This document shows, in pieces, positions 1 through 10,176 of a stretch of DNA of 64,000 bases. Made by a program: the position numbers and the translations under genes. Numbering within the stretch: the stretch's first letter is position 1; each line of letters opens with the position of its first letter. The stretch is from Mangrovibrevibacter kandeliae. Lineage in GTDB: Bacteria > Pseudomonadota > Alphaproteobacteria > Rhizobiales > Rhizobiaceae. The notes under the pieces were generated by a model, which saw nothing but the letters and a program-made list of their open reading frames with translations, was not told where the DNA came from and made no database searches. The stretch lies in assembly GCF_024519155.1 (NCBI RefSeq), contig NZ_JANIFJ010000003.1, positions 1 to 64,000 on the forward strand. Direction: 5' to 3'.

Positions 1-342
<342 letters not shown>

Positions 343-385
343 GGCAGACGCTCTGCCCGGCGCATCCGTCAAGGGCGCGCCGGGC
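343..385 (+). promoter_or_regulatory. Two mutually exclusive hairpins between tuf and rpsJ
   Basis: Directly after the tuf stop, GGCAGA (343-348) can pair with TCTGCC (352-357). A second, stronger stem, GCCCGGCGC (355-363) with GCGCCGGGC (377-385), shares bases 355-357 with the first. Only one can form fully at a time. No T-run follows, so this is not a standard intrinsic terminator. It could be a processing site or a leader control element for the S10 operon. That role is inference. The rest of the 164-base gap shows no gene. Confidence 0.4.
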
Positions 386-506
386 TAGCCCTCCACGCGG
401 GGGCGGATGGGGCGCCGCAGGGCGTCTCGGTTGACTTGGCTGAAGACTGGTTAGGCGCTCGGAAGCCGCCCCACGCGGTGCGCATCCGACGAGAGGACGA
501 TTTGCA

Positions 507-815
<309 letters not shown>

Positions 816-823
816 GGAGCGAC

Positions 824-850
824 ATGAACCGACCGGGCTTCGGCCCCTAA
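824..850 (+). CDS. Possible 8-residue leader ORF before rplC
   Basis: An ATG at 824 opens an 8-codon frame, MNRPGFGP, ending at TAA 848-850. An AGGAG at 815-819, overlapping the rpsJ stop region, lies four bases before it. The frame contains a GGGC-TTCG-GCCC tetraloop hairpin at 835-846. It lies in the 61-base gap between rpsJ and rplC. A translated leader that times or couples expression of rplC is possible, but no translation evidence exists and chance occurrence is a real alternative. Confidence 0.3.
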   Translation: MNRPGFGP

Positions 851-876
851 GGTTCCTCTGAAGAAAGAACGAGACA

Positions 877-1596
877 ATGCGTTCAGGTGTGATTGCACAG
901 AAGGTCGGCATGACCCGCGTCTACAACGACGCCGGCGAGCATGTTCCGGTCACCGTGCTGAAGGTCGAAAACTGCCAGGTCGTGGCGCAGCGCACGGACG
1001 AGAAGAACGGCTACACCGCCGTCCAGCTCGGCGTCGGCCTCGCCAAGGTGAAGAACACGTCCAAGGCGATGCGCGGCGTCTTCGCGCAGGCCGAAGTCGA
1101 GCCGAAGCGCAAGCTGGCCGAGTTCCGCGTATCGGACGACAACATGATCGACGTCGGTGCCGAGATCACCGCCGATCACTTCGTCGTCGGGCAGCGCGTC
1201 GACGTGACGGGTACGTCGATCGGCAAGGGCTTCCAGGGCGTCATGAAGCGCCACAACTTCGGCGGCGGCCGTGCCTCGCACGGTAACTCGGTGTCGCACC
1301 GCTCGCACGGCTCGACCGGTCAGCGGCAGGATCCGGGCAAGGTCTTCAAGGGCAAGAAGATGGCAGGCCATATGGGCCAGGTTCGCGTTACGACGCAGAA
1401 CCTCGAGGTCGTGCGCACCGATGCCGACAAGGGCCTGATCCTGATCCGCGGCGCCGTGCCGGGCTCGAAGGGTGGCTGGCTCCTGATCCGCGACGCGGTG
1501 AAGATGCCGCTGCCGGACACTGCGCCGAAGCCGGCCGCGATCCGCGCCGCCAATGGTAACGCCGCGTCGGCGGAAGCGTCCGAGGGGGCGGAATAA
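877..1596 (+). CDS. rplC: 50S ribosomal protein L3
   Basis: The 239-residue product is L3, an early assembly protein near the peptidyl transferase centre. The central loop has the family strings [15 protein letters not shown] and [12 protein letters not shown]. This loop carries the Gln that PrmB methylates in other bacteria. The last ~25 residues are an Ala-rich extension beyond the E. coli length, common in alphaproteobacteria. The stop overlaps the rplD start by one base (TAATG), so translation is probably coupled. Confidence 0.98.
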   Translation: MRSGVIAQKVGMTRVYNDAGEHVPVTVLKVENCQVVAQRTDEKNGYTAVQLGVGLAKVKNTSKAMRGVFAQAEVEPKRKLAEFRVSDDNMIDVGAEITADHFVVGQRVDVTGTSIGKGFQGVMKRHNFGGGRASHGNSVSHRSHGSTGQRQDPGKVFKGKKMAGHMGQVRVTTQNLEVVRTDADKGLILIRGAVPGSKGGWLLIRDAVKMPLPDTAPKPAAIRAANGNAASAEASEGAE

Positions 1597-2219
1597 TGGT
1601 TGACATCACGATCAAGTCGCTCACCGGCGACGATGCCGGTACGGTGACGCTCGCCGACGAGATCTTCGGTCTCGAGCCTCGCGAGGACATCCTGCAGCGC
1701 ATGGTCCGCTGGCAGCTGGCCAAGCGCCAGCAGGGCACCCACAAGTCGAAGGGCCGCGCCGAAATCGCGCGCACCGGCGCCAAGATGTACCGCCAGAAGG
1801 GCACCGGCCGGGCGCGTCACTCGAGCGCCCGCGCACCGCAGTTCCGCGGCGGCGGCAAGGCCCATGGGCCCGTGGTGCGCAGCCACGAGCACGATCTGCC
1901 GAAGAAGGTGCGGGCACTGGCGCTGAAGCATGCGCTGTCGGCCAAGGCGCGCACCGACTCGATCGTCGTGCTCGACGAGCTGAAGACCGCCGAGGCCAAG
2001 ACCAAGGCGATGGTGCAGAGCTTCACCAAACTCGGCCTGTCCAACGCGCTGATCATCGGCGGCGCCGAGCTCGACGAGAACTTCGCCCGCTCGGCCCGCA
2101 ACATCGCCCATATCGACGTGCTGCCGATCCAGGGCATCAACGTTTACGACATCCTGCGCCGCCAGACGCTGGTTCTGTCCAAGGCTGCCATCGAGGCTCT
2201 GGAGGAGCGGTTCAAATGA
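1596..2219 (+). CDS. rplD: 50S ribosomal protein L4
   Basis: The 207-residue product is L4, which lines the exit tunnel. The conserved extended loop is present as [19 protein letters not shown] and [10 protein letters not shown], at about residues 66-94. In E. coli L4 also represses its own operon, but no E. coli-like S10 leader is obvious here. It overlaps rplC by one base and rplW by four (ATGA). Confidence 0.98.
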   Translation: MVDITIKSLTGDDAGTVTLADEIFGLEPREDILQRMVRWQLAKRQQGTHKSKGRAEIARTGAKMYRQKGTGRARHSSARAPQFRGGGKAHGPVVRSHEHDLPKKVRALALKHALSAKARTDSIVVLDELKTAEAKTKAMVQSFTKLGLSNALIIGGAELDENFARSARNIAHIDVLPIQGINVYDILRRQTLVLSKAAIEALEERFK

Positions 2220-2509
2220 GCGATCTGCGCCACTACGACGTCATCACCTCGCCGGTGATCACCGAGAAGTCGACCCTGGTTTCGGAGATGAACCAGGTGA
2301 TCTTCAACGTGCCGAAGACCGCGACGAAGCCGGAGATCAAGGCCGCCGTCGAAGCGCTGTTCGACGTGAAGGTCACTGCGGTCAACACGCTGGTGCGCAA
2401 GGGCAAGGTCAAGCGCTTCCGCGGCCGCATCGGTCGCCAGAGCGATCAGAAGAAGGCCATCGTGACGCTGGCTGAGGGCCACTCGATCGACGTGTCGACC
2501 GGTCTGTGA
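2216..2509 (+). CDS. rplW: 50S ribosomal protein L23
   Basis: The 97-residue product is L23, at the tunnel exit, where trigger factor and SRP dock. It opens with [15 protein letters not shown], and the [16 protein letters not shown] segment is typical. Length is normal for the bacterial family. It overlaps the end of rplD by four bases. Confidence 0.98.
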   Translation: MSDLRHYDVITSPVITEKSTLVSEMNQVIFNVPKTATKPEIKAAVEALFDVKVTAVNTLVRKGKVKRFRGRIGRQSDQKKAIVTLAEGHSIDVSTGL

Positions 2510-2532
2510 CGCGAGCTCCGGGGATTTAAGTC

Positions 2533-3369
2533 ATGGCATTGAAGAACTTCAAACCGACGTCGCCGAGCCAGCGCCAGCTGGTCATCGTCGATCGCTCGGA
2601 GCTCTGGAAGGGCAAGCCGGTCAAGTCGTTGACCGAGGGGCTCAGCTCCAAGGGCGGGCGCAACAACCTCGGCCGCATCACCGTGCGGTTTCAGGGGGGC
2701 GGTCACAAGCGGACCTACCGCATGATCGACTTCAAGCGTCGCAAGCTCGACGTCGTCGGCACGGTGGAGCGGCTGGAATACGATCCGAACCGCACGGCGT
2801 TCATCGCGCTGATCAAGTACGCGGACGGGGAGGTGGCCTACATCCTGGCGCCGCAGCGTCTGGCGGTCGGCGACCAGGTGGTGTCGGGTCTGTCGGGCGT
2901 CGACGTAAAGCCGGGCAACGCGATGCCGCTCGGCGTCATGCCGGTCGGCACGATCGTCCACAACGTCGAGATGAAGCCGGAGAAGGGCGGGCAGATCGCC
3001 CGTTCGGCGGGCGCCTACGCGCAGCTCGTCGGTCGCGACCAGGGCATGGCGATCCTGCGCCTGAACTCGGGCGAGCAGCGCCTCGTGCCGGCGGGGTGCT
3101 TTGCCACCGTCGGTGCGGTGTCGAACCCCGACCACGGCAACATCAACCTCGGCAAGGCCGGCCGCTCGCGCTGGCTCGGCAAGCGCCCGCACGTTCGCGG
3201 CGTCGCGATGAACCCGGTCGATCACCCGCATGGTGGCGGCGAAGGCCGCACCTCGGGCGGCCGTCACCCGGTGTCGCCGTGGGGTCAGCCGACCAAGGGC
3301 AAGCGCACGCGCCAGAACAAAGAGACCGACAAGTTCATCATGCGCTCGCGCCATCAGCGCAAGAAGTAA
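2533..3369 (+). CDS. rplB: 50S ribosomal protein L2
   Basis: The 278-residue product is L2, needed for subunit joining and peptidyl transfer. The C-terminal [15 protein letters not shown] string holds the conserved His essential for activity. The end [17 protein letters not shown] is also family-typical. It follows rplW after 23 bases and precedes rpsS by 12, in operon layout. Confidence 0.98.
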   Translation: MALKNFKPTSPSQRQLVIVDRSELWKGKPVKSLTEGLSSKGGRNNLGRITVRFQGGGHKRTYRMIDFKRRKLDVVGTVERLEYDPNRTAFIALIKYADGEVAYILAPQRLAVGDQVVSGLSGVDVKPGNAMPLGVMPVGTIVHNVEMKPEKGGQIARSAGAYAQLVGRDQGMAILRLNSGEQRLVPAGCFATVGAVSNPDHGNINLGKAGRSRWLGKRPHVRGVAMNPVDHPHGGGEGRTSGGRHPVSPWGQPTKGKRTRQNKETDKFIMRSRHQRKK

Positions 3370-3381
3370 GAGGATTTCTTC

Positions 3382-3660
3382 ATGACACGTTCCGTCTGGA
3401 AGGGTCCGTTCGTCGATGGTTACCTTCTCAAAAAGGCTGAGAAGGCGCGCGAGAGCGGCCGCAACGAGGTGATCAAGATCTGGAGCCGTCGCTCCACGAT
3501 CCTGCCCCAGTTCGTCGGGTTGACCTTCGGGGTCTACAACGGCGCCAAGCACATTCCGGTCTCGGTCAACGAGGACATGATCGGACACAAGTTCGGTGAG
3601 TTCTCCCCGACCCGCACCTATTACGGCCACGGCGCCGACAAGAAGGCGAAGAGGAAGTAA
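3382..3660 (+). CDS. rpsS: 30S ribosomal protein S19
   Basis: The 92-residue product starts [16 protein letters not shown] and contains [13 protein letters not shown] and the end-region [17 protein letters not shown], all S19 hallmarks. S19 binds with S13 in the head of the 30S subunit. An AGAGGAT purine stretch precedes the ATG. Two bases separate its stop from rplV. Confidence 0.98.
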   Translation: MTRSVWKGPFVDGYLLKKAEKARESGRNEVIKIWSRRSTILPQFVGLTFGVYNGAKHIPVSVNEDMIGHKFGEFSPTRTYYGHGADKKAKRK

Positions 3661-3662
3661 CA

Positions 3663-4052
3663 ATGGGTAAGGCCAAGGCCGAGCGCCAGCTGAAGGACAA
3701 CGAAGCCAGGGCGGTCGCCCGCACGCTTCGCGTCAGCCCGCAGAAGCTCAATCTCGTCGCGCAGATGATCCGCGGCAAGAAGGTGGAGACGGCGCTCGCC
3801 GATCTGACCTTCTCGCGCAAGCGGATCGCCGAGACGGTGAAGAAGACGCTCGAGTCCGCGATCGCGAACGCCGAGAACAACCACGATCTGGACGTGGACG
3901 CGCTGATCGTCGCCGAGGCCTATGTCGGCAAGTCGATCACGATGAAGCGCTTCCATGCGCGTGGCCGCGGCCGCGCCAGCCGGGTCACCAAGCCTTTCGC
4001 TCACCTCACGATCGTCGTGCGTGAGGTCGAGGAAGTAGAGGAGGCCGCCTGA
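3663..4052 (+). CDS. rplV: 50S ribosomal protein L22
   Basis: The 129-residue product is L22, whose beta hairpin lines the exit tunnel. The core [20 protein letters not shown] and the hairpin region [17 protein letters not shown] are present. A short acidic tail ([10 protein letters not shown]) ends the protein. The stop codon overlaps the rpsC start by one base. Confidence 0.98.
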   Translation: MGKAKAERQLKDNEARAVARTLRVSPQKLNLVAQMIRGKKVETALADLTFSRKRIAETVKKTLESAIANAENNHDLDVDALIVAEAYVGKSITMKRFHARGRGRASRVTKPFAHLTIVVREVEEVEEAA

Positions 4053-4771
4053 TGGGCCAGAAAGTCAATCCGACCGGCCTTCGGCTCGGCATCAACCGCA
4101 CCTGGGACTCGCGCTGGTACGCCAACACCGGCGAGTACGGCGAGCTGCTGCACGAGGATCTGAAGATCCGCGAGTACCTCCTGAACGAGCTGAAGCAGGC
4201 GGCGGTCTCCAAGATCGTCATCGAGCGGCCGCACAAGAAGTGCCGCATCACGATCCACTCGGCGCGGCCGGGCATCGTGATCGGCAAGAAGGGCGCCGAC
4301 ATCGAGAAGCTTCGCAAGAAGCTCGCCGACATGACGAAGGCCGAGACGCACATCAACATCGTCGAGGTCCGCAAGCCGGAGACCGACGCGACGCTGGTGG
4401 CGCAGTCGATCGCCCAGCAGCTGGAGCGCCGCGTTGCGTTCCGCCGCGCCATGAAGCGCGCGGTGCAGTCGGCGATGCGCCTCGGCGCCGAGGGCATCCG
4501 TATCAACTGCTCGGGTCGACTGGGCGGCGCGGAGATCGCGCGCATGGAGTGGTACCGCGAGGGCCGCGTGCCGCTGCACACGCTGCGCGCCGACGTCGAC
4601 TACGGCACGGCCGAGGCGCACACCGCCTATGGCGTGTGCGGCGTCAAGGTCTGGATTTTCAAGGGCGAGATCCTCGAGCACGATCCGATGGCCTCGGAGC
4701 GCCGGGCGATCGAGGGCGACGCGCAGGGTGGTGGTTCGCGCCGCCGCGAGCGCGAGCGCGAGCACGCCTGA
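4052..4771 (+). CDS. rpsC: 30S ribosomal protein S3
   Basis: The 239-residue product starts [21 protein letters not shown] type II KH domain holds the [18 protein letters not shown] loop at about residues 74-91. The C-terminal domain contains [20 protein letters not shown]. The end is an Arg/Glu-rich tail ([11 protein letters not shown]). S3 forms part of the mRNA entry site and helicase. Twenty-four bases separate it from rplP. Confidence 0.98.
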   Translation: MGQKVNPTGLRLGINRTWDSRWYANTGEYGELLHEDLKIREYLLNELKQAAVSKIVIERPHKKCRITIHSARPGIVIGKKGADIEKLRKKLADMTKAETHINIVEVRKPETDATLVAQSIAQQLERRVAFRRAMKRAVQSAMRLGAEGIRINCSGRLGGAEIARMEWYREGRVPLHTLRADVDYGTAEAHTAYGVCGVKVWIFKGEILEHDPMASERRAIEGDAQGGGSRRREREREHA

Positions 4772-4795
4772 CCCGAGCTTCTGGAGTAGACTGAC

Positions 4796-5209
4796 ATGTT
4801 GCAGCCAAAGCGCACGAAGTACCGGAAGGCCTTCAAGGGCCGCATCCACGGTACCGCCAAGGGTGGGACGACCTTGAGCTTCGGCGGGTTCGGCCTCAAG
4901 GCGATGGAGCCGGAGCGGGTCACCGCCCGGCAGATCGAGGCGGCCCGCCGCGCGATCACCCGCCAGATGAAGCGCCAGGGCCGCGTCTGGATCCGGATCT
5001 TCCCGGACCTGCCGGTGACCTCGAAGCCGACCGAAGTCCGCATGGGTAAGGGCAAGGGCGGCGTCGACTACTGGGCGGCGCGCGTTCACCCCGGCCGCAT
5101 CATGTTCGAGATCGACGGCGTGCCGGAGGACGTCGCCCGCGAGGCGCTGCGTCTCGGCGCCGCCAAGCTCCCGATCAAGACGCGCTTCATCCAGCGCATC
5201 GCCGAGTAA
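4796..5209 (+). CDS. rplP: 50S ribosomal protein L16
   Basis: The 137-residue product begins [19 protein letters not shown] and contains [18 protein letters not shown] and [14 protein letters not shown], the standard L16 strings. L16 organises the A-site side of the 50S subunit. Length is normal. rpmC follows after 11 bases. Confidence 0.98.
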   Translation: MLQPKRTKYRKAFKGRIHGTAKGGTTLSFGGFGLKAMEPERVTARQIEAARRAITRQMKRQGRVWIRIFPDLPVTSKPTEVRMGKGKGGVDYWAARVHPGRIMFEIDGVPEDVAREALRLGAAKLPIKTRFIQRIAE

Positions 5210-5220
5210 GGAGAGCCGAC

Positions 5221-5421
5221 GTGAAAGCGAACGACATCCGGGTGATGACCGAGGACCAGCTCGGAGACGAGCTCGCCAAGCTGAAGAAGGAGCAGTTCAA
5301 CCTGCGCTTCCAGCGGGCGACCGGCCAGCTCGAGAACACCGACCGCGTGCGCCAGGTGCGCCGCGACATCGCGCGCATCAAGACGATCGCCCGCCAGAAG
5401 GCGGCCGAGGCAAAGGCCTGA
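5221..5421 (+). CDS. rpmC: 50S ribosomal protein L29
   Basis: The 66-residue product is L29, next to L23 at the tunnel exit. It uses a GTG start, preceded by AAGGAG in the rplP-rpmC gap. The helical hairpin string [20 protein letters not shown] is diagnostic. Confidence 0.97.
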   Translation: MKANDIRVMTEDQLGDELAKLKKEQFNLRFQRATGQLENTDRVRQVRRDIARIKTIARQKAAEAKA

Positions 5422-5432
5422 GGTTCCAGAAT

Positions 5433-5678
5433 ATGCCCAAACGCGTTTTGCAGGGGACCGTGGTCTCCGACAAGAATGACAAGACGGTGGTGGTGCTGGT
5501 GGAACGCCGTTTCACCCACCCGCTGTTCAAGAAGACCGTGCGCCGGTCGAAGAAGTACAAGGCGCACGACGAGCTGAACGAGTGCAAGGTGGGCGACACG
5601 GTCTCCATCCAGGAAACCCGCCCGATCTCCAAGGACAAGAGCTGGATCGTCCTGAAGGACGAGGCAGCAGCGGTTTGA
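5433..5678 (+). CDS. rpsQ: 30S ribosomal protein S17
   Basis: The 81-residue product is S17, an OB-fold protein that binds 16S rRNA early in assembly. It has [19 protein letters not shown] and [16 protein letters not shown], then the end-region RPISKDKSW. In enteric bacteria it is the last gene of the S10 operon. Here a 66-base gap with a hairpin separates it from rplN. Confidence 0.98.
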   Translation: MPKRVLQGTVVSDKNDKTVVVLVERRFTHPLFKKTVRRSKKYKAHDELNECKVGDTVSIQETRPISKDKSWIVLKDEAAAV

Positions 5679-5688
5679 TGTTGTTTTT

Positions 5689-5721
5689 CTGCCGCGTGGC
5701 GCGATCCGCGCGCCCGGGCAG
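5689..5721 (+). promoter_or_regulatory. Hairpin at the S10/spc operon boundary
   Basis: In the rpsQ-rplN gap, CTGCC (5689-5693) can pair with GGCAG (5717-5721), enclosing a GC stem GGCGCG (5698-5703) with CGCGCC (5709-5714). A T-rich run precedes it and no T-run follows, so it does not look like a forward terminator. The place matches the S10/spc operon junction of enteric bacteria. It may be a processing or translational control site. Only the pairing is seen; function is inferred. Confidence 0.4.
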
Positions 5722-5744
5722 ATCAAAGTTGAAGGCGGCCTGAC

Positions 5745-6113
5745 ATGATTCAGATGCAAACAAACCTCGACGTGGCGGACAATTCCGGCGCCCGTCGTGT
5801 CATGTGCATCAAGGTGCTGGGCGGTTCGAAGCGGAAATACGCCTCGGTCGGCGACGTGATCGTCGTGTCGATCAAGGAGGCGATCCCGCGCGGCCGCGTC
5901 AAGAAGGGCGACGTGATGAAGGCCGTGGTGGTGCGGACCGCGAAGGACATTCGTCGTCCGGACGGCTCGGTCATCCGCTTCGACACCAATGCTGCGGTCC
6001 TGATCGACAACAAGAAGGAGCCGATCGGCACCCGCATCTTCGGACCGGTTCCGCGCGAGCTGCGCGCCAAGAACCACATGAAGATCATCTCGCTGGCGCC
6101 CGAAGTGCTTTAA
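5745..6113 (+). CDS. rplN: 50S ribosomal protein L14
   Basis: The 122-residue product starts [20 protein letters not shown] and contains [12 protein letters not shown] and [13 protein letters not shown], all typical of L14. L14 sits at the intersubunit face and contacts L19. Length matches the bacterial family exactly. It opens the spc part of the cluster. Confidence 0.98.
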   Translation: MIQMQTNLDVADNSGARRVMCIKVLGGSKRKYASVGDVIVVSIKEAIPRGRVKKGDVMKAVVVRTAKDIRRPDGSVIRFDTNAAVLIDNKKEPIGTRIFGPVPRELRAKNHMKIISLAPEVL

Positions 6114-6124
6114 GGACCGCAACG

Positions 6125-6439
6125 ATGCAGAGAATTCGCAAGGGCGACACGGTCGTCGTGCTGGCCGGCAAGGACAAGGGCCGGACCGGTGAGGTGCTGA
6201 AGGTGATGCCGAAGGACGACCGTGCGGTCGTCCAGGGTGTGAACCTCGTCAAGAAGCACCAGAAGCAGTCCGCAAGCCAGGAGGCGGGCATCGTCTCCAA
6301 GGAGGCCTCGATCCACCTGTCGAACCTGGCGGTCGCAGACCCCAAGGACGGCAAGGCGACGCGGGTCGGCTTCAAGGTTTTGGAAGACGGCACCAAGGTG
6401 CGCGTCGCCAAGCGTTCGGGAGAACAGATCGATGGCTGA
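6125..6439 (+). CDS. rplX: 50S ribosomal protein L24
   Basis: The 104-residue product starts [20 protein letters not shown], the KOW motif of L24, an assembly initiator that binds 23S rRNA. The ATG at 6125 was preferred over upstream starts because it gives the family N-terminus and follows AAGGA after the rplN stop. The end overlaps rplE by eight bases. Confidence 0.97.
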   Translation: MQRIRKGDTVVVLAGKDKGRTGEVLKVMPKDDRAVVQGVNLVKKHQKQSASQEAGIVSKEASIHLSNLAVADPKDGKATRVGFKVLEDGTKVRVAKRSGEQIDG

Positions 6440-6989
6440 GACCGCTTACGAGCCTCGCCTCAAGCAGGTTTACAACGAGACGATCCGCAAGCAGATGCAG
6501 GATCAGTTCTCCTACGGCAACGTCATGCAGATCCCGCGTCTGGACAAGATCGTGATCAACATGGGCGTCGGTGAAGCGACGGGCGACTCCAAGAAGCCGA
6601 CCGTGGCGGCCGAGGACCTGGCGCAGATCGCCGGCCAGAAGCCGGTCATCACCCGTGCGCGGAACTCGATCGCCGGCTTCAAGGTCCGCGAGGGCATGCC
6701 GATCGGCTGCAAGGTGACGCTGCGCAAGGACCGCATGTATGAGTTCCTGGACCGCCTGATCCAGATCGCGCTGCCGCGCGTTCGTGATTTCCGCGGCCTG
6801 AACCCCAAGAGCTTCGACGGCCGCGGCAACTATGCCATGGGCCTGAAGGAGCACATCGTGTTCCCCGAGATCAACTACGACAAGGTCGATCAGATGTGGG
6901 GAATGGACATCATCGTCTGCACGACGGCGAGCAACGACGACGAAGCCCGGGCGCTCCTCAAGGCGTTCAACTTCCCGTTCCGCCAGTAA
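6432..6989 (+). CDS. rplE: 50S ribosomal protein L5
   Basis: The 185-residue product is L5, which anchors 5S rRNA in the central protuberance. It contains [30 protein letters not shown] and [20 protein letters not shown], all conserved. Length is slightly above E. coli L5 (179) because of a short N-terminal extension. The ATG lies inside the rplX end. Confidence 0.98.
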   Translation: MAETAYEPRLKQVYNETIRKQMQDQFSYGNVMQIPRLDKIVINMGVGEATGDSKKPTVAAEDLAQIAGQKPVITRARNSIAGFKVREGMPIGCKVTLRKDRMYEFLDRLIQIALPRVRDFRGLNPKSFDGRGNYAMGLKEHIVFPEINYDKVDQMWGMDIIVCTTASNDDEARALLKAFNFPFRQ

Positions 6990-7014
6990 CGACAGGCGAG
7001 AAAGGACAAACGAC

Positions 7015-7320
7015 ATGGCCAAGAAGAGCGCGATCGAGAAGAACAAGCGTCGCGAGCGGATGGTGAAGAAGTACGCCGCCAAGCGCGCTGCGCTGAAGGC
7101 GGTGACCGCCGACCAGAGCGCGACCATGGAAGATCGCTTCCGGGCGCAGCTGCAGCTCGCCGAGCTGCCGCGCAACGGCTCGAAGGTTCGTCTGCGCAAC
7201 CGCTGCGAGGTGACGGGGCGTCCGCGCGCCTACTATCGCAAGCTGAAGATGAGCCGTATCGCGCTCCGGGAACTCGGCAACGAGGGCATGATCCCGGGCA
7301 TCGTGAAGTCGAGCTGGTAA
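7015..7320 (+). CDS. rpsN: 30S ribosomal protein S14 (zinc-free long form)
   Basis: The 101-residue product is the long S14 type. The [17 protein letters not shown] region keeps a single Cys and lacks the CxxC pairs of the zinc-binding short form, so it is the C-minus type. S14 sits in the 30S head near S3 and S10. It precedes rpsH by 12 bases. Confidence 0.98.
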   Translation: MAKKSAIEKNKRRERMVKKYAAKRAALKAVTADQSATMEDRFRAQLQLAELPRNGSKVRLRNRCEVTGRPRAYYRKLKMSRIALRELGNEGMIPGIVKSSW

Positions 7321-7332
7321 GGAGAGACCCTC

Positions 7333-7731
7333 ATGGCTTTGTCAGATCCGCTCGGCGACATGCTGACCCGCATCCGCAACGCTCTGCAGCGCAACAAGTC
7401 GACCGTGTCGACGCCTGCATCGAAGCTGCGCGCCCGCGTGCTCGACGTCCTCAAGGACGAGGGCTACATCCGCGGCTACACCACGACCGATTTCGGCAAC
7501 GGCAAGTCCGAGTTCGAAATCGAGCTGAAGTACTACGAGGGTGGCCCGGTCATCCGCGAGATCGCCCGCGTCTCCAAGCCCGGTCGACGCGTCTACGTTT
7601 CGGCGAAGACCATCCCGCACGTGTCGAACGGGCTCGGCATCTCGGTCCTCTCGACGCCGAAGGGCGTGATGGCCGACCACAGCGCGCGTGAACACAATGT
7701 CGGCGGTGAGGTGCTCTGCCGCGTCGTCTGA
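7333..7731 (+). CDS. rpsH: 30S ribosomal protein S8
   Basis: The 132-residue product begins [17 protein letters not shown] and ends with [20 protein letters not shown], the standard S8 signature. S8 binds the central domain of 16S rRNA and in E. coli represses the spc operon. A 43-base gap precedes rplF. Confidence 0.98.
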   Translation: MALSDPLGDMLTRIRNALQRNKSTVSTPASKLRARVLDVLKDEGYIRGYTTTDFGNGKSEFEIELKYYEGGPVIREIARVSKPGRRVYVSAKTIPHVSNGLGISVLSTPKGVMADHSAREHNVGGEVLCRVV

Positions 7732-7774
7732 CGCGGCGGACGCACTCCCTCCCAGAAACGGACAGGTTTTAGCG

Positions 7775-8308
7775 ATGTCTCGTATTGGTAAGAAGCCGGT
7801 CGCCGTGCCCGCCGGCGTGACGGCCACGGTCGAAGGGCAGACCGTCAAGGCCAAGGGGCCGAAGGGCGAGCTCAGCTTCGTCGTCAATGACGAGGTGTTG
7901 GTGAAGCTCGAGGACAACGCGGTGGCGGTCGATCCGCGCGATCAGTCCAAGGACGCCCGCTCCAAGTGGGGCATGTCCCGGACCATGATCTCGAACATCT
8001 TCAAGGGTGTGAAGGACGGTTTCGAGCGCAAGCTCGAGATCAGCGGCGTCGGCTACCGCGCCTCGATGCAGGGGAAGAACCTGCAGCTGGCGCTCGGCTT
8101 CAGCCACGACGTGGTCTATCAGGTGCCGGAAGGCATCCAGGTGGCGGTGCCCAAGCCGACCGAGATCGTCGTGACTGGCATCGACAAGCAGCGCGTCGGC
8201 CAGGTCGCCGCGGAGATCCGCGAATACCGCGGTCCCGAGCCCTACAAGGGCAAGGGTGTGAAGTACGCGGGCGAGCGCATCGTCCGCAAGGAAGGCAAGA
8301 AGAAGTAA
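7775..8308 (+). CDS. rplF: 50S ribosomal protein L6
   Basis: The 177-residue product starts [15 protein letters not shown] and ends with the L6 signature [18 protein letters not shown]. The ATG at 7775 gives the canonical N-terminus, so longer upstream reading is not used. L6 lies near the sarcin-ricin loop and the factor-binding site. Confidence 0.98.
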   Translation: MSRIGKKPVAVPAGVTATVEGQTVKAKGPKGELSFVVNDEVLVKLEDNAVAVDPRDQSKDARSKWGMSRTMISNIFKGVKDGFERKLEISGVGYRASMQGKNLQLALGFSHDVVYQVPEGIQVAVPKPTEIVVTGIDKQRVGQVAAEIREYRGPEPYKGKGVKYAGERIVRKEGKKK

Positions 8309-8319
8309 GGCAACCGACA

Positions 8320-8682
8320 ATGGCAACTGTGAAGGAAATGCTGCGCCGCCGTGCGTCGCGCGTTCGTCGGTCCCTGAAGAAGGTGGCCAACGGCCGCCCG
8401 CGTCTTTCGGTGCACCGCTCGTCCAAGAACATCTACGCGCAGGTCATCGACGATGCGGAAGGGCGCACGATCGCCGCCGCCTCGTCGCTCGAGCCGGCGC
8501 TGCGCGAGCAGCTGAAGACGGGGGCGGACAAGGAAGCCGCGGCCGCCGTTGGCAAGCTCGTCGCCGAGCGGGCCAAGCAGGCCGGCGTCACCGACGTGGT
8601 GTTCGATCGCGGCGCGTTCATTTACCACGGCCGCATCCAGGCCCTCGCCGATTCGGCCCGCGAAGGCGGCCTGAACTTCTAA
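8320..8682 (+). CDS. rplR: 50S ribosomal protein L18
   Basis: The 120-residue product is L18, a 5S rRNA binder. It contains [20 protein letters not shown] and the end-region [20 protein letters not shown]. The ATG at 8320 gives the canonical length. A 97-base gap, longer than usual here, separates it from rpsE. Confidence 0.98.
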   Translation: MATVKEMLRRRASRVRRSLKKVANGRPRLSVHRSSKNIYAQVIDDAEGRTIAAASSLEPALREQLKTGADKEAAAAVGKLVAERAKQAGVTDVVFDRGAFIYHGRIQALADSAREGGLNF

Positions 8683-8779
8683 GACGGCCGCGCCGCGCTT
8701 GCGGCCGGGCTCCACCGGCGTGCCGCGCGATGCGGCCGCCATCCCTCGGACGCCTCCGGAAAAAAACAAGGACAGGATC

Positions 8780-9340
8780 ATGGCGCCAAGAAACGATCGG
8801 AACGACCGCGACGAGCGCGACGACGGCTTCGTCGACAAGCTGGTCCACATCAACCGCGTCGCCAAGGTGGTGAAGGGCGGACGGCGCTTCGGCTTTGCCG
8901 CGCTCGTCGTCGTCGGCGACCTCAAGGGCCGCGTCGGCTTCGGCCACGGCAAGGCGCGCGAAGTGCCGGAGGCGATCCGCAAGGCGACGGAAGCCGCCAA
9001 GCGCGACATGATCTTCGTGCCGCTGCGCGACGCCCGCACCCTGCATCACGACACGCAGGGCCGTCACGGCGCGGGTCGCGTCGTGCTGCGCACCGCCGAG
9101 GCCGGCACCGGCATCATCGCCGGCGGTCCGATGCGCGCCGTCTTCGAGGCGGTCGGCATGCACGATGTCGTCGCGAAGTCGCTCGGCTCGTCGAACCCGT
9201 ACAACATGGTGCGCGCCACGTTCGACGCTCTGAAGAATCAGATGCACCCGAAGGACGTCGCCGCTCGTCGTGGCCTCAAGTACTCGACGCTGCAGGCGCG
9301 CCGCCGTGACGTCGTCGGTGCCGGCGCCGAAGAAGCCTGA
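8780..9340 (+). CDS. rpsE: 30S ribosomal protein S5
   Basis: The 186-residue product is S5, which helps decoding fidelity and mRNA unwinding. A charged extension ([16 protein letters not shown]) precedes the double-stranded RNA-binding fold with [20 protein letters not shown] and the GVGHGKA-like [10 protein letters not shown] loop. [17 protein letters not shown] is typical of the C-terminal part. ATG 8780 follows AAGGACAGGA. Confidence 0.98.
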   Translation: MAPRNDRNDRDERDDGFVDKLVHINRVAKVVKGGRRFGFAALVVVGDLKGRVGFGHGKAREVPEAIRKATEAAKRDMIFVPLRDARTLHHDTQGRHGAGRVVLRTAEAGTGIIAGGPMRAVFEAVGMHDVVAKSLGSSNPYNMVRATFDALKNQMHPKDVAARRGLKYSTLQARRRDVVGAGAEEA

Positions 9341-9392
9341 CCCGCAGGGCCGCCCGATGCGGCGGTCCGTCTCATGATCAAGGAGCCTCGTT

Positions 9393-9596
9393 ATGGCTGA
9401 TACGAAGATTGCGGGTAAGACGCTCACCGTCGAGCAGATCGGAAGCCCGCTCCGCCGGCCGGACACCCAGCGCCAGACGCTGATCGGTCTCGGCCTCAAC
9501 AAGATGAACCGCCGGCGCACGCTCGAGGACACGCCCTCGATCCGCGGCATGATCGCCAAGGTCCAGCACCTCGTCCGCATCGTCGACGAAGCCTGA
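9393..9596 (+). CDS. rpmD: 50S ribosomal protein L30
   Basis: The 67-residue product is L30. It has [20 protein letters not shown] and [18 protein letters not shown], which match the bacterial family. Length is slightly above the 59 of E. coli. AAGGAG precedes the ATG. Confidence 0.97.
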   Translation: MADTKIAGKTLTVEQIGSPLRRPDTQRQTLIGLGLNKMNRRRTLEDTPSIRGMIAKVQHLVRIVDEA

Positions 9597-9610
9597 CCAG
9601 GAGAGCTGAC

Positions 9611-10078
9611 ATGAAACTCAACGAACTCAGCGATCGCGAGGGCGCGACGCATGCGCGCAAGCGCGTCGGGCGCGGCATCGGCTCGGGCTCCGGCAAGACC
9701 GGCGGGCGCGGCGTCAAGGGCCAGAAGTCCCGTTCGGGCGTGGCCATCAACGGCTTCGAGGGCGGTCAGATGCCGCTCTATCGTCGCCTGCCGAAGCGCG
9801 GCTTCACCAACATCTTCGCCAAGACCTACGCGATCGTCTCGCTGCGTCGCATCCAGCAGGCGATCGACGCCGGCAAGCTCGATGCCTCGACCGAGATCGA
9901 CTTCGAGGCGCTGAAGGCCGCCGGCGTGCTGCGACGCGGCAAGGACGGCCTGAAGCTGCTGGCCGATGGCGAACTGACCGCCAAGGTCGCGCTGACCGTC
10001 GACGCGGCGTCCAAGGCTGCGGTCGAGAAGGTTCAAAAGGCCGGCGGATCCGTTGCGGTGGCCGGCGCCGAGGCGTAA
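9611..10078 (+). CDS. rplO: 50S ribosomal protein L15
   Basis: The 155-residue product is L15, with the Gly/Arg-rich N-terminal tail [20 protein letters not shown] and [20 protein letters not shown]15 is a late-assembly protein at the base of the central protuberance. secY follows after 98 bases. Confidence 0.98.
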   Translation: MKLNELSDREGATHARKRVGRGIGSGSGKTGGRGVKGQKSRSGVAINGFEGGQMPLYRRLPKRGFTNIFAKTYAIVSLRRIQQAIDAGKLDASTEIDFEALKAAGVLRRGKDGLKLLADGELTAKVALTVDAASKAAVEKVQKAGGSVAVAGAEA

Positions 10079-10176
10079 GCCTCTCGTACAAGTCGGCGAG
10101 GCCGCTTATCTCTCCTGCTGCCTCGCAAGGGAGGGATGACCTCCCGCCCAAGGGGCGACCCGGAGAACAGACGCAC

